The notes: generated from the letters alone by a model not told the origin. Numbered from the stretch's first letter, positions 15,916-24,847 are shown. The stretch is DNA of 64,000 nucleotides from Pseudomonas sp. DY-1 (GCF_003626975.1 NZ_CP032616.1:5804001-5868000), one strand, 5' to 3'. Numbers and translations: made by a program.

Positions 15916-17190
15916 GTGACCAACCTGATCGAAACCGTGAACCTGGCCAGCTCGCCGGCCGACCTGGTGCTGCACGACCGCGTGCACACCTCCCTCTATA
16001 CCGACGCCCGCATCTTCGACGAAGAGCTGGAGAAGGTCTTCTACAGCACCTGGATCTGGGTCGCCCATGCCAGTGAGATTCCCGAGGCCGGCAGCTACAA
16101 GAGCACCTACGTCGGCAAGCAGCCGGTGATCGTGGTGCGTGACCGCAAGAAGGACGTGCACGTGCTGCTCAACCGCTGCCGTCACCGTGGCGCCACCGTC
16201 TGCGAGCACAAGAAGGGCAAGACCAACAGCTTCGTCTGCCCCTACCACGGCTGGAGCTACGCCCTGGACGGCAGCCTGCGCGGCGTGCCGCACCCGGAGA
16301 GCTACGCCGATTGCCTGGACAAGGGCGAGCTGCCGCTGGTGAGCCTGCGTGTCGAGGAATACAACGGCATGATCTTCGCCACCTTCAAGGACGACATCGA
16401 GCCGCTGGTGGACTTCCTCGGCCCGGCCAAAAAGTGGATCGATCTGTTCATGAAGCAGGGTGCCGGCTACGGCGTTAAGGTTTCCGGTGAGCACCGCTTC
16501 CGCTTCCCCGGCAACTGGAAGATCCAGCTGGAAAACACCACGGATGCCTACCACTTCCCTCTGGTGCACAAGTCGTTCCTGTCCTCGGTGGACGAGCAAA
16601 CCCTGGAACTCTTCGATTTCGTGAAGGGTCCGGGCTACGTCGAAGACCTCGGCAACGGCCACAGCGTGATGGTGATGATCCCCGACCTGGTGGACCTGGA
16701 AGCCAACCTGGACCTGCCGATCCCCGAGCGTTTCGAGGCCCTGGCCATTGATCTGCGCGCCGAAGGCATCGAGGAACAGCAGGTGCGCCGTATCGTCCGC
16801 GCCGTCGGCGGCTCCGGCTTCAACCTCAACCTGTTCCCCAACGTGGCCTGCTCCATGGCCTTCTTCCGTGTGCTGCAGCCGATCTCCGTGAACGAGACCG
16901 AGATCCACCACGCGGTGATCACCATGGACGGCGGCCCGGCCGTGGCCAACCGCTACCGGCTGCGCCTGCACGAACACTTCCAGGGCCCCATGGGCTTCGG
17001 CACCCCGGATGATTCCGAGGCCTGGGAGCGTGTGCAGAAGGGCGCCCAGGCGGGCACCGACCTCTGGATCATGCTCAACCGCGGCCTGCCCGGCGAGAAG
17101 CCGAGCGAGGACGGGCTGATCAGCGACGTCAGCGCCGAGACCGGCATGCGCGCGGCCTATCAGCAGTGGAAAAAGATGATGTCGGCCTAA
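15916..17190 (+). CDS. iacC: Rieske non-heme iron dioxygenase, large subunit (IacC-like)
   Basis: Alpha subunit of a ring-hydroxylating dioxygenase, 424 residues. The Rieske cluster ligands are C88-x-H90 and C108-x2-H111 (CRHRG, CPYHGW), and the mononuclear iron site is in NTTDAYHFPLVHKSF. With IacD and electrons from IacF it is believed to oxidise dioxindole-3-acetate on the way to catechol. The GTG at 15916 is chosen because gacgaggag precedes it at normal spacing; an in-frame TTG at 15895 is less likely. Confidence 0.88.
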   Translation: MTNLIETVNLASSPADLVLHDRVHTSLYTDARIFDEELEKVFYSTWIWVAHASEIPEAGSYKSTYVGKQPVIVVRDRKKDVHVLLNRCRHRGATVCEHKKGKTNSFVCPYHGWSYALDGSLRGVPHPESYADCLDKGELPLVSLRVEEYNGMIFATFKDDIEPLVDFLGPAKKWIDLFMKQGAGYGVKVSGEHRFRFPGNWKIQLENTTDAYHFPLVHKSFLSSVDEQTLELFDFVKGPGYVEDLGNGHSVMVMIPDLVDLEANLDLPIPERFEALAIDLRAEGIEEQQVRRIVRAVGGSGFNLNLFPNVACSMAFFRVLQPISVNETEIHHAVITMDGGPAVANRYRLRLHEHFQGPMGFGTPDDSEAWERVQKGAQAGTDLWIMLNRGLPGEKPSEDGLISDVSAETGMRAAYQQWKKMMSA

Positions 17191-17273
17191 CCCCATCCGA
17201 CGCTGCGCGCGCCCCTCCCCAGCGGTGAGAAGGGCGGCGTGGCCACGCAACGCACAGTTTGAAGAGACCAGCC

Positions 17274-17750
17274 ATGAACCTTGAATTGCTCAACCACGTC
17301 AGCGCTTTCATCTGGCAGGAAGCGGACATGCTCGACCACGGCGAATTCGACGCCTGGTTGAACCTGTGGTCCGACAAGGGCACCTACATCATTCCGATCG
17401 ATCCGACCGAGACCGATTTCGAGAACACCCTGAACTACGCCTACGACGACCACCACATGCGCCAACTGCGGGTGCAGCGTCTGATCGGCGGCGAGTCCAT
17501 CTCCACCAGCCCGCGGGCCCGCACCGTGCGTGCCCTGTCGCGCTTCCGCGTGCTGGGCGAAGAAGACGGCGTGATCACCGTGCGCTGCGCACAGAACCTG
17601 CGGGAATTCCGCAAGGACGTGCTCAAGCACTACACCGCCGACATCACCTTCCAGCTCAAGCGCGAAGGCGAGGGTTTCAAGATCCAGCGCAAGCTGATCC
17701 AGCTGATCAACTCCACCGATACCCTCGCCGGTATCGGTTACATCCTCTGA
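17274..17750 (+). CDS. iacD: Aromatic-ring-hydroxylating dioxygenase small subunit (IacD-like)
   Basis: A 158-residue beta subunit of the SnoaL-like fold (MNLELLNHVSAFIWQEADMLDHGEFDAWLNLWSDKGTYIIP). It contains the family segment DDHHMRQLRVQRLIGG and a typical YTADITFQLKREGEGFKIQRKLIQLINS C-terminus. It pairs with the upstream large subunit, separated by 83 bp. The ATG at 17274 follows gaagagacc. Confidence 0.87.
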   Translation: MNLELLNHVSAFIWQEADMLDHGEFDAWLNLWSDKGTYIIPIDPTETDFENTLNYAYDDHHMRQLRVQRLIGGESISTSPRARTVRALSRFRVLGEEDGVITVRCAQNLREFRKDVLKHYTADITFQLKREGEGFKIQRKLIQLINSTDTLAGIGYIL

Positions 17751-17760
17751 GGGCCGACCC

Positions 17761-17903
17761 ATGAGCTGCTGCGCGTCGGCGATACCGCGTCATCAATGGC
17801 TTCGAGATGCTCATTTACAGCACGTAAACTCCGCTCTCTCAGCCATTTCTTCCTTGTCTCGCTCTAGCTCGCGAGCCCATGAGTCGACCCTGCGGAGCGC
17901 GCC
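17761..17903. repeat. Intergenic insert, likely dispersed Pseudomonas repeat
   Basis: The gap between iacD and iacE is unusually long for this operon. It has the look of a repeated intergenic element (tgctcatttacagcacgtaa and cgctctagctcgcgagc are motifs I have seen in other Pseudomonas gaps). It also encodes a 48-codon frame from an ATG at 17761 that ends exactly at the iacE ATGA. The composition is Ser/Arg/His rich and unlike a real protein, so I treat it as a repeat. Confidence 0.4.
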
Positions 17904-18644
17904 ATGAGTCAGATTGCACTCGTCACCGGCGCCGCCCAGGGCCTCGGCCTCGCCATCGCCAGCCGCCTGTTCGCCGCCGGTTACGCCGTGGTGATCTCCG
18001 ACCTGTCGCTGGAACGCGCCCAGGCCGCTGCCGACCGGCTCGACCCGAGCGGCGAACGCAGCCTGGCGCTGAAACTCGATGTGGCCAGCAAGGCCGACTT
18101 CGAGGCGGCGCTGGCGGCGACCCTGGAACGCTTCGGTGCGCTGCATGTGGTGGTGAACAACGCAGCCATGACCATGACCACGCCGGTCATGCAGATCAGC
18201 CCCGAGGAGTTCGACCGGGTCCTGAGCCTCAATACCCGCAGCGTCTTCGTCGGCTGCCAGGTATTCGGCGCGCACATGGCCGCCGCCGGCTACGGGCGGA
18301 TCGTCAACATGGCTTCTCTGGCCGGGCAGAACGGCGGCACCGCCACGGGCGCGCACTACGCCGCGTCCAAGGGCGCCATCGTCACCCTGACCAAGATCTT
18401 CGCCAAGGAGCTGGCGGCCAGTGGTGTGACCGTCAACGCTATCGCGCCCGGGCCGATCGAATCGCCCGCCGTGCGCGCAGCGGTGCCGGCCGAGCGCATG
18501 GAAGGGCTGCTTGCCAACATCCCGGTCAAGCGCCTGGGCGATGCGGATTTCCTCGGCGATCTGGTGGTGCAGCTGGCGCGTCCTGAAGCCTATTTCACTA
18601 CCGGGGCGACCTGGGATGTGAACGGTGGACTGTTCATGCGCTAA
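17904..18644 (+). CDS. iacE: Short-chain dehydrogenase/reductase (IacE-like)
   Basis: A 246-residue classical SDR. It has the TGAAQGLG cofactor loop near residue 8, the NNAA motif, the active-site Ser in NMASLAG near residue 139, and Y152-x3-K156 (HYAASKGA). In the iac pathway this reductase acts with IacA on the first oxidised indole-3-acetate intermediate. The start overlaps the end of the preceding repeat. Codon use is typical of the neighbours. Confidence 0.87.
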   Translation: MSQIALVTGAAQGLGLAIASRLFAAGYAVVISDLSLERAQAAADRLDPSGERSLALKLDVASKADFEAALAATLERFGALHVVVNNAAMTMTTPVMQISPEEFDRVLSLNTRSVFVGCQVFGAHMAAAGYGRIVNMASLAGQNGGTATGAHYAASKGAIVTLTKIFAKELAASGVTVNAIAPGPIESPAVRAAVPAERMEGLLANIPVKRLGDADFLGDLVVQLARPEAYFTTGATWDVNGGLFMR

Positions 18645-18733
18645 GTGCGCGAAGCGACAAAGCAAGGCCGTGCGTGCAGTGCGGTGGGTAACAACGAGAA
18701 CAAGCAGCACCTTGAAGGTGCGGGAAGGCCGGT

Positions 18734-19693
18734 ATGAGTGAGCAAGTGTTGAATCTGGTGGTCCGCAAGCGGGTGGAGCAGGGCGAGGGCGTGGTGATCC
18801 TCGACCTCGCCGACCCGTCGGGCAAACCCCTGCCGGCGTTCGAAGCCGGCGCCCATGTCGATATCCACCTCAAGCCCGGCCTGGTGCGCCAGTACTCCCT
18901 TTGCGGTGACCCGGCCAACGCCTCCGTCTACCGCCTTGGCGTGCTGCGCGATCCGGCTTCCCGTGGCGGTTCGGTTGCGGTCCATGAACTGCTGCAGGAA
19001 GGCAGCGAGGTCGCCATCGGCGCACCGCGCAACCTCTTCCCGCTGGCCGGCGGCGCGAGCCGTTCGATCCTCATCGGCGGTGGCATCGGCATTACCCCGA
19101 TGATCGCCATGGCCCACGAACTGACTGCGAAGGACAGTGCCTTCGAGCTGCACTACTGCGGTCGCTCGCGCAGCCGTACCGCCTTCCTCGACGAGCTGGA
19201 AAGCGCCGACTTCTCCGCTTGTGTGCGTACCCATTTCGATGATGAGGCCGCCGAGCAGAAGCTCGACCTGCCCGCCGTGCTGGGGCAACCAGCGGCCGAT
19301 GTTCACGTCTATGTTTGCGGCCCGGCCGGGTTCATGGACTGGGTGATCAGTGAGGCACGCAAGGCCGGTTACGCCGACGATCACATCCACCGCGAGTACT
19401 TCCAGGTGGAAGTGGACGCCAGTGGCGACAGCTTCGAAGTCGTTGCTTCGCGCAGCGGCAAGGCGGTGCAGGTGGCTGAGGGCCAGAGCATCGTCGACGC
19501 TCTCGCCGGCGTCGGTATCAAGATCGAGATTTCCTGCGAGCAGGGCGTCTGCGGTACCTGCCTGTGCGACGTACTGGAAGGCGAACCGGACCACCGTGAC
19601 GTCTACCTGACCGATGAAGAAAAAGCCGCCAACGACCAGATCCTGGTCTGCTGCTCGCGGGCCAAGTCGAAAAAACTGGTGCTGGACATCTGA
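18734..19693 (+). CDS. iacF: Ferredoxin reductase/oxygenase reductase (IacF-like)
   Basis: A 319-residue phthalate-dioxygenase-reductase-type protein. An N-terminal flavin domain carries VRQYSLCGDP, the NAD domain has GGGIGITPMIAMA and VYVCGPAGFM, and a C-terminal plant-type ferredoxin has CEQGVCGTCLCD plus a fourth Cys in ILVCCSRA (residues about 268-309). It is the likely electron donor to IacCD. A 89-bp gap without a recognisable gene separates it from iacE. Confidence 0.9.
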   Translation: MSEQVLNLVVRKRVEQGEGVVILDLADPSGKPLPAFEAGAHVDIHLKPGLVRQYSLCGDPANASVYRLGVLRDPASRGGSVAVHELLQEGSEVAIGAPRNLFPLAGGASRSILIGGGIGITPMIAMAHELTAKDSAFELHYCGRSRSRTAFLDELESADFSACVRTHFDDEAAEQKLDLPAVLGQPAADVHVYVCGPAGFMDWVISEARKAGYADDHIHREYFQVEVDASGDSFEVVASRSGKAVQVAEGQSIVDALAGVGIKIEISCEQGVCGTCLCDVLEGEPDHRDVYLTDEEKAANDQILVCCSRAKSKKLVLDI

Positions 19694-19711
19694 CAGCTGA
19701 GGGGCAAGACC

Positions 19712-20212
19712 ATGGTCGATACCAATGGATTCCGTAATGCCATGGCGCTGCTGGGCGGCGCCGTTTCAGTCATCACCACCGATGGCACCGCAGGCCGCTG
19801 GGGCTTTACCGCTTCGGCTGTGTGCAGCGTCACCGACCAGCCGCCGACGCTGCTGGTGTGCATGAACCGCTCCTCGTTCGCCAATGGCCATTTCAAACAG
19901 AACGGCGTGCTCAGCGTGAACGTGCTGACCGCCGAGCTGAAGGAAATCTCCGGTGTCTTCGCCAACCGCGAACTGGACTCCGAGCAACGTTTCGCCCGCG
20001 CCAGCTGGAGCACCTTGGAGAGCGGTTCGCCGCTGCTGGACGACGCCCTGGTGAGCTTCGACTGCCGCATCGCCCAGGCGCATGAGGTGGGCTCGCACAC
20101 CATCTTCTACTGCGAGGTGCTGGGCATCCGTCACGGCAAGAACCAGGAAGGCCTGGTGTATTTCAACCGCGCCTACCACCGCCTGGGGGATGCCTCGCGC
20201 TCGGCCTGCTGA
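19712..20212 (+). CDS. iacG: Flavin reductase (IacG-like)
   Basis: A 166-residue flavin reductase-domain protein. It shows the N-terminal MALLGGAVSVITTDG segment, WGFTASAVCSVTDQPPTLLVCMN and the flavin-binding NVL...FANRELD region. It would supply reduced FAD to the IacA monooxygenase. It follows iacF by 18 bp and closes the iac operon before two REP sequences. Confidence 0.88.
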   Translation: MVDTNGFRNAMALLGGAVSVITTDGTAGRWGFTASAVCSVTDQPPTLLVCMNRSSFANGHFKQNGVLSVNVLTAELKEISGVFANRELDSEQRFARASWSTLESGSPLLDDALVSFDCRIAQAHEVGSHTIFYCEVLGIRHGKNQEGLVYFNRAYHRLGDASRSAC

Positions 20213-20218
20213 TCGACC

Positions 20219-20280
20219 TGTAGGAGCGGGGGCCGCGAAAGTCTGCCGCAGGTTGTTCGCCAGCAAGCTGGCTCCTACGG
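20219..20280. repeat. REP element after iacG
   Basis: tgtaggagcg...agctggctcctac is a short inverted pair just past the iacG stop, in a position to protect or end the operon transcript. Confidence 0.65.
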
Positions 20281-20300
20281 CAAACGAGACCCGGTTAGCG

Positions 20301-20340
20301 TGTAGGAGCGGATTCATTCGCGATGCGGGTCGCAGGCCTG
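20301..20340. repeat. REP half-element
   Basis: tgtaggagcggattcattcgcgatgcgggtcgcaggcctg resembles the left half of the REP pairs after eda and the GapN-like gene, but its right partner is missing. Confidence 0.55.
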
Positions 20341-20371
20341 CCAATGGATTTCGGCTGATCGCCGGAATACC

Positions 20372-20392
20372 GGATGAAGTTGTACTTCATCC
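20372..20392. promoter_or_regulatory. 21-bp palindrome, candidate operator of the porin gene
   Basis: GGATGAAGT-TGT-ACTTCATCC has perfect 9-bp arms. Its core GAAGT-TGN-ACTTC recurs at 20514, nearer the porin start, which argues for a regulator-binding site rather than a terminator. It lies 198 bp upstream of the porin ATG. The gap 20213-20589 otherwise holds only REP sequences and AT-rich promoter-like DNA. Confidence 0.5.
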
Positions 20393-20513
20393 AGTTTGAA
20401 GCTGTACCCATAACTATATATATCGAGGGCGCCCGTACATGTTCGGGTGGCGGGCCTTGCTACAACTTTTTTGCAGTAAGTGGTTATAAAAACAAAACTG
20501 TGGATTAACTGCC

Positions 20514-20526
20514 GAAGTTGCACTTC
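20514..20526. promoter_or_regulatory. Second GAAGT-TGN-ACTTC palindrome
   Basis: GAAGTTGCACTTC repeats the core of the 20372-20392 palindrome with its centre 138 bp downstream and 70 bp before the porin ATG. Two identical cores suggest cooperative binding or looping by one unknown regulator. Confidence 0.45.
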
Positions 20527-20589
20527 TTGCTAATTAATCTGCTCCCACTAGATGTGCCTTGCATGCACATGTAAGAAAGGATCACTTCC

Positions 20590-21867
20590 ATGTTTCAGAA
20601 AAGCTGGCTGGCCAGCGGCGTGGCTGCCGCGGGCCTGATGGGGATGCTCATGCCGATGTCCGCCCAGGCGGACTTCGTGAAGGATCGGCAAATCAGCCTT
20701 GGCCTGCGCAACTTCTATATCGATCGTGATTTCAAACAGGATGATGCACCAAAGTCGCGTATTGGAAGTTGGACCCAGGGTTTCGACTTCCGTGCCATCT
20801 CCGGATATACCGAAGGCACTTTGCAGTTCGGTCTGGATGTATCCGGGCAATATGCCTATCGCCTCGATGGCGGCGGCGGTCGCGGCCCGGACACCATCAT
20901 TCCCTACGACGACAGCAAAGGTGAGCAGGTGCGCGACTACGGCCGCGCCGCGCTGACCGGAAAGGTGCGTTACTCCAAGACCGAGTTGAAGGTCGGCGAG
21001 CATCGGCCGATGCTGCCGGTGGCCTTCTACGATGATTCCCGCCAACTGATCACCACTTTCCACGGCTTCCTGCTGGAGTCCCGTGAAGTGGACCGGCTGA
21101 CGCTCACCGGTGGCCGTTTCACCGAGATCAGCAGTCGCGAATCGTCCAACCGCGAGAAGATGTACCTGTTCAATGGGCCGGACATCAAACGCCGCAGCGA
21201 TGGCCTGAATTTCGGCGGTGCCACCTACGCCTTCACCCCGAGCCTTACCGCCAGCTACTTCTACGGCCAGCTGGAAGACATCTACCAGCAGCATTACCTG
21301 GGCGCGACCCATACCGCTGACCTGGGTGGCGGCTATGGCCTGAAGACAGACCTGCGCTACTTCGACAACAGCGAAGACGGCAAGGCGTTGTACGGCGATA
21401 TCGACAACCGCTCCTACGGCGCGATGACCACCCTGCGCAAGGGCCCCCACGCCATCGGCGTCGGCTACCAGCGCATGCTCGGCGAGAGCGTCTTCCCAAC
21501 GCTCAACGGCTACGCGCCGCAGCCGTATCTGGTGAACTGGTCCACCGTCGGTTTCGTAAAACCCAACGAAAGCTCCTGGCAGCTGCGCTACGACCTCGAC
21601 TTTGCCGCCTACGGCGTGCCCGGCCTGAAGCTGATGACCCGCTACCTGCGAGGCACCGGCATCGACCGTGGCAACAACGCCCTGGACCAGAACGTCGAGA
21701 GCGAACGCAACATCTACCTCAGCTACGTGGTGCAGAGCGGCCCGCTCAAGGGCGTCGGTTTCGAGTGGCGCAACATCGACGTCAAGACACGCTACGGCAA
21801 CGGCAGTGCCTCGGGTCCGGACTATCAGGAAAACCGCCTGATCACCACTTATACCTTCAAGTTCTGA
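20590..21867 (+). CDS. OprD-family outer-membrane porin
   Basis: A 425-residue OprD-type substrate-specific channel. A Sec signal with hydrophobic core and SAQADF cleavage region is followed by DRQISLGLRNFYIDRDF, a hallmark of the family, then alternating amphipathic strands and a terminal Phe (TYTFKF). Members of this family admit amino acids or aromatic acids. Its position between iac and cat suggests an uptake channel for indole-3-acetate or another aromatic acid, but the substrate cannot be read from sequence. Confidence 0.87.
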   Translation: MFQKSWLASGVAAAGLMGMLMPMSAQADFVKDRQISLGLRNFYIDRDFKQDDAPKSRIGSWTQGFDFRAISGYTEGTLQFGLDVSGQYAYRLDGGGGRGPDTIIPYDDSKGEQVRDYGRAALTGKVRYSKTELKVGEHRPMLPVAFYDDSRQLITTFHGFLLESREVDRLTLTGGRFTEISSRESSNREKMYLFNGPDIKRRSDGLNFGGATYAFTPSLTASYFYGQLEDIYQQHYLGATHTADLGGGYGLKTDLRYFDNSEDGKALYGDIDNRSYGAMTTLRKGPHAIGVGYQRMLGESVFPTLNGYAPQPYLVNWSTVGFVKPNESSWQLRYDLDFAAYGVPGLKLMTRYLRGTGIDRGNNALDQNVESERNIYLSYVVQSGPLKGVGFEWRNIDVKTRYGNGSASGPDYQENRLITTYTFKF

Positions 21868-21926
21868 CCCTGCGGGGCCGGTCGAAAACGGTCGGCCCCG
21901 CATTCTTACCTGGCAGCGAGACTCCG

Positions 21927-22550
21927 ATGCGACTCTACGAACTCATCACCTTCACCCTGCGCGTGCGTACTCCCGCCGCGACCCTGGCGCGCCTGGAATC
22001 CACCCTTGCCGAAGCGCTGCCGGGCTGCACATTGGTCGGCTGCTGGTCCTCGGAAATCGGCCCCCTGAACCAGGTCGCCGTGCTGCGCGGCTTCAGCGAC
22101 GAACAGGCCCGTCAGGCCGAGCGCGAGCGCTACCTGCTGGCGCGGGATGCATTCGGCATCGAGGAGTTCATGCTCGACATGAAGGTGGAGAACTACAGCT
22201 TGTTCCCCTTCCTCGAACCCCTCGCGCCGGGCGCCCACGGCCCCTTCTACGAACTGCGCGAATACAACCTGATTCCCTCCGGTCTGACCCCCACCCTGGA
22301 AGGCTGGAAAAAGGCCGTCGCGCCGCGTACCGGAGAAAGTTATTCACAGGTCTACGCGGCCTTCTACGCCACCGACGGACGCACGCCGCGTTACCTGCAC
22401 ATCTGGCCCTACGCGACCCTGGAACAGCGGCTGGATGTCCGCACGCGAGCCGTCGAGGACGGCGTGTGGCCACCGGAGAACTCCGGGCCGCAACTGCGTG
22501 AAATGCATTCCACCGTCTACCTGCCGGCGAAGTTCTCGCCGCTGCAGTAG
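21927..22550 (+). CDS. NIPSNAP-family protein
   Basis: A 207-residue soluble protein made of two ferredoxin-like alpha+beta repeats. The first starts MRLYELITFTLRV and the second GPFYELREYNLIPSG, the characteristic NIPSNAP pattern, with LHIWPYATLEQRLDVR in the second. The family often sits beside aromatic or aldehyde catabolic genes and its chemistry is largely unknown. It follows the porin by 59 bp, probably in one transcript that ends at the terminator at 22577. Confidence 0.8.
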   Translation: MRLYELITFTLRVRTPAATLARLESTLAEALPGCTLVGCWSSEIGPLNQVAVLRGFSDEQARQAERERYLLARDAFGIEEFMLDMKVENYSLFPFLEPLAPGAHGPFYELREYNLIPSGLTPTLEGWKKAVAPRTGESYSQVYAAFYATDGRTPRYLHIWPYATLEQRLDVRTRAVEDGVWPPENSGPQLREMHSTVYLPAKFSPLQ

Positions 22551-22576
22551 GCGAAAACCCTTTTTAGCTTTACCTC

Positions 22577-22608
22577 AGCCCGTTCCACTCCTTTGCGGGC
22601 TTTTTTTC
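22577..22608 (+). terminator. Rho-independent terminator after NIPSNAP gene
   Basis: AGCCCG ... CGGGCT forms a stem with a 13-base loop and is followed directly by a run of T residues from 22601. Confidence 0.7.
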
Positions 22609-22687
22609 TTGTTGTAGGGGCGCTTCGGCCGCTCTCTTGTGGGCGTGAATTTATTCGCCAAGGGCAGCGCAGGGGCCCCGAGCACGC

Positions 22688-23575
22688 TCAGGCACCGATA
22701 TGCCCTTCGGACAGCTCTTCGATCAGATCCAGGCAATGGGTCAGCGCCGGGGAGGCATCGCCCACACGGCGGCTGATGATGATGGGGGAGGTGGCCTGGG
22801 CTTCCTGCAGGTTGGCGTAGCCGATGTCGATGCGGTGCAGCACCTGCACCGAGGCCGGTACCAGGGTGATGCCGATGCCGGCGGCGACCAGGCCGATGGC
22901 GGTCTGCAGTTCGTTGGTCCATTGCGCCACTTCGATCTGCAGGCCGTAGGCCGCGAACAGTGCCAGCACATGGTCGGCATAGCTTGGCCGTGGGTTGCCC
23001 GGATAGAGCACGAAAGGCTCCTGGGCCAGGTCGGTAAGGCTCACCGGGCCGGGTAGAAGCGGATGTCCGGCGGGGAGGGCGGCCACTAGCGGGTCGAGGG
23101 TCAGCACCTCTTGCTGGATGGCCGGATCATTGATGTGGATGCGGCCGAAGCCGACGTCGATGCGCCCGGCCTTGAGCGAGTCCACCTGTTGCAGGGTGGT
23201 CATCTCCGACAGGCCCAGTTCCAGCCCGGCGTCGCTGCGCAAACGACGGATCAGATCGGGCAGCACACCGTAGAGGGTGGAGGGCGCGAAGCCGATGCCG
23301 AGCCAGGCTTTTTCGCCTGACCCAATGCGGCGGGTATTGTCACAAACCTTCGTCAGCTGCTCGAGGAGGGTGCTGGAGTGCTCATGGAAAAAGCGTCCTG
23401 CCTCGGTCAGGCGCAGGGGTCTGCCACGGTCCAGCAATGCCACCCCGAGCTCCTCTTCGAGTTGCTGTATCTGCCGGCTCAGTGGGGGTTGAGCGATGTG
23501 CAGGCGCTCGGCGGCACGGGTGAAATTGAGGGTTTCGGCAAGCGCCTGGAAGTAGCGCAGGTGGCGAAGCTCCAT
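22688..23575 (-). CDS. catR: LysR-type activator of the catechol operon
   Basis: A 295-residue LysR-family regulator. The N-terminal MELRHLRYFQALAETLNFTRAAERLHIAQPPLSRQIQQLEEELG is the usual helix-turn-helix, close in wording to CatR/BenM proteins, followed by a two-lobed effector domain. CatR activates catBCA in response to cis,cis-muconate. It is divergent from catB with an LTTR-type dyad between them, which strongly supports the assignment. Confidence 0.9.
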   Translation of the reverse strand: MELRHLRYFQALAETLNFTRAAERLHIAQPPLSRQIQQLEEELGVALLDRGRPLRLTEAGRFFHEHSSTLLEQLTKVCDNTRRIGSGEKAWLGIGFAPSTLYGVLPDLIRRLRSDAGLELGLSEMTTLQQVDSLKAGRIDVGFGRIHINDPAIQQEVLTLDPLVAALPAGHPLLPGPVSLTDLAQEPFVLYPGNPRPSYADHVLALFAAYGLQIEVAQWTNELQTAIGLVAAGIGITLVPASVQVLHRIDIGYANLQEAQATSPIIISRRVGDASPALTHCLDLIEELSEGHIGA

Positions 23576-23610
23576 GGTGACTCCGGGGCGGTGACTTTTC
23601 GGGTTTGTCG

Positions 23611-23625
23611 ATACCCTGGAGGTAT
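23611..23625. promoter_or_regulatory. CatR-type LTTR recognition box
   Basis: ATACCCTGGAGGTAT contains the ATACC-N5-GGTAT dyad typical of CatR recognition sites. It lies 35 bp from the catR start and 73 bp before catB, where it can serve autoregulation and catB activation. Confidence 0.75.
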
Positions 23626-23698
23626 CGTGTTAGACAAACTCTATATTGGACCCCGCGATTTGTCGCGGCCACTATCGGGACCAGATGAAACGAACCTG

Positions 23699-24832
23699 AT
23701 GGGTATTGAAGTGAGCCAAGTCCTGATCGAAAGCGTCGAGACGATCATCGTCGACCTGCCGACCATCCGCCCGCACAAGCTGGCCATGCACACCATGCAG
23801 AACCAGACCCTGGTGGTGATCCGCCTGCGCTGCTCCGATGGCATCGAAGGCATCGGCGAGTCCACCACCATCGGTGGGCTGGCCTACGGCAACGAAAGCC
23901 CGGAGAGCATCAAGCAGAACATCGACAGCCACCTCGCGCCGCTGCTGATCGGCCAGGACGCCAGCAACATCAACGCCGCCATGCTGCGCCTGGACAAGGC
24001 CGCCAAGGGCAACACCTTCGCCAAGTCCGGCCTGGAAAGCGCACTGCTCGACGCCCAGGGCAAGCGCCTCGGCCTGCCGGTGAGCGAACTGCTCGGCGGC
24101 CGCGTGCGTGACGGCCTGGAAGTGGCCTGGACCCTGGCCAGCGGGGATACCGCCAAGGACATCGCCGAAGCCGAGCACATGCTGGAAATCCGCCGTCACC
24201 GCATCTTCAAACTGAAGATCGGCGCGGGTGAAGTGAACCGCGACCTCAAGCACGTGATCGCCATCAAGCAGGCCCTGGGCGACAACGCCAGCGTGCGTGT
24301 CGACGTCAACCAGGCCTGGGACGAATCCGTTGCCCTGCGTGCCTGCCATATCCTTGGTGATAACGGCATCGACCTGATCGAACAGCCCATTTCGCGCATC
24401 AACCGTTCCGGCCAGGTACGCCTGAACCAGCGCAGCCCGGCGCCGATCATGGCCGACGAGTCCATCGAAAGCGTCGAGGACGCCTTCAGCCTGGCTGCCG
24501 ACGGCGCCGCCAGCATCTTTGCCCTGAAAATTGCCAAGAACGGTGGCCCACGTGCCGTGCTGCGCACCGCCCAGATCGCCGAGGCGGCCGGTATCGCCCT
24601 GTATGGCGGCACCATGCTGGAAGGCTCCATCGGCACCCTGGCGTCGGCCCATGCCTTCGTCACCCTCAAGCAACTGACCTGGCACACCGAGCTGTTCGGC
24701 CCACTGCTGCTGACCGAGGAAATCGTCACCGAAGCGCCGGTCTACCGCGACTTCCAGCTGCACGTGCCGCGTACCCCGGGCCTTGGCCTGGCCCTGGACG
24801 AAGAGCGCCTGGCGTTCTTCCGCCGCAAGTAA
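23699..24832 (+). CDS. catB: Muconate cycloisomerase
   Basis: Converts cis,cis-muconate to muconolactone in the ortho-cleavage branch of the beta-ketoadipate pathway. The 377-residue enolase-superfamily protein has the N-terminal DLPTIRPHKLAMHTMQ capping segment, FKLKIG with the catalytic lysines near residue 170, and metal-binding acids in RVDVNQAWDE, DLIEQPI and ADESIES. The ATG at 23699 is preferred because upstream in-frame sequence overlaps the divergent catR promoter. catC begins 15 bp later. Confidence 0.96.
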   Translation: MGIEVSQVLIESVETIIVDLPTIRPHKLAMHTMQNQTLVVIRLRCSDGIEGIGESTTIGGLAYGNESPESIKQNIDSHLAPLLIGQDASNINAAMLRLDKAAKGNTFAKSGLESALLDAQGKRLGLPVSELLGGRVRDGLEVAWTLASGDTAKDIAEAEHMLEIRRHRIFKLKIGAGEVNRDLKHVIAIKQALGDNASVRVDVNQAWDESVALRACHILGDNGIDLIEQPISRINRSGQVRLNQRSPAPIMADESIESVEDAFSLAADGAASIFALKIAKNGGPRAVLRTAQIAEAAGIALYGGTMLEGSIGTLASAHAFVTLKQLTWHTELFGPLLLTEEIVTEAPVYRDFQLHVPRTPGLGLALDEERLAFFRRK

Positions 24833-24847
24833 ACAGGAGATCTTTCC

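Noticed and set aside
17761..17907. 48-codon frame ending at the iacE start (ATGA overlap).
   Set aside because: Translation is Ser/Arg/His rich and the DNA looks like a dispersed intergenic repeat, so the overlap is probably accidental.
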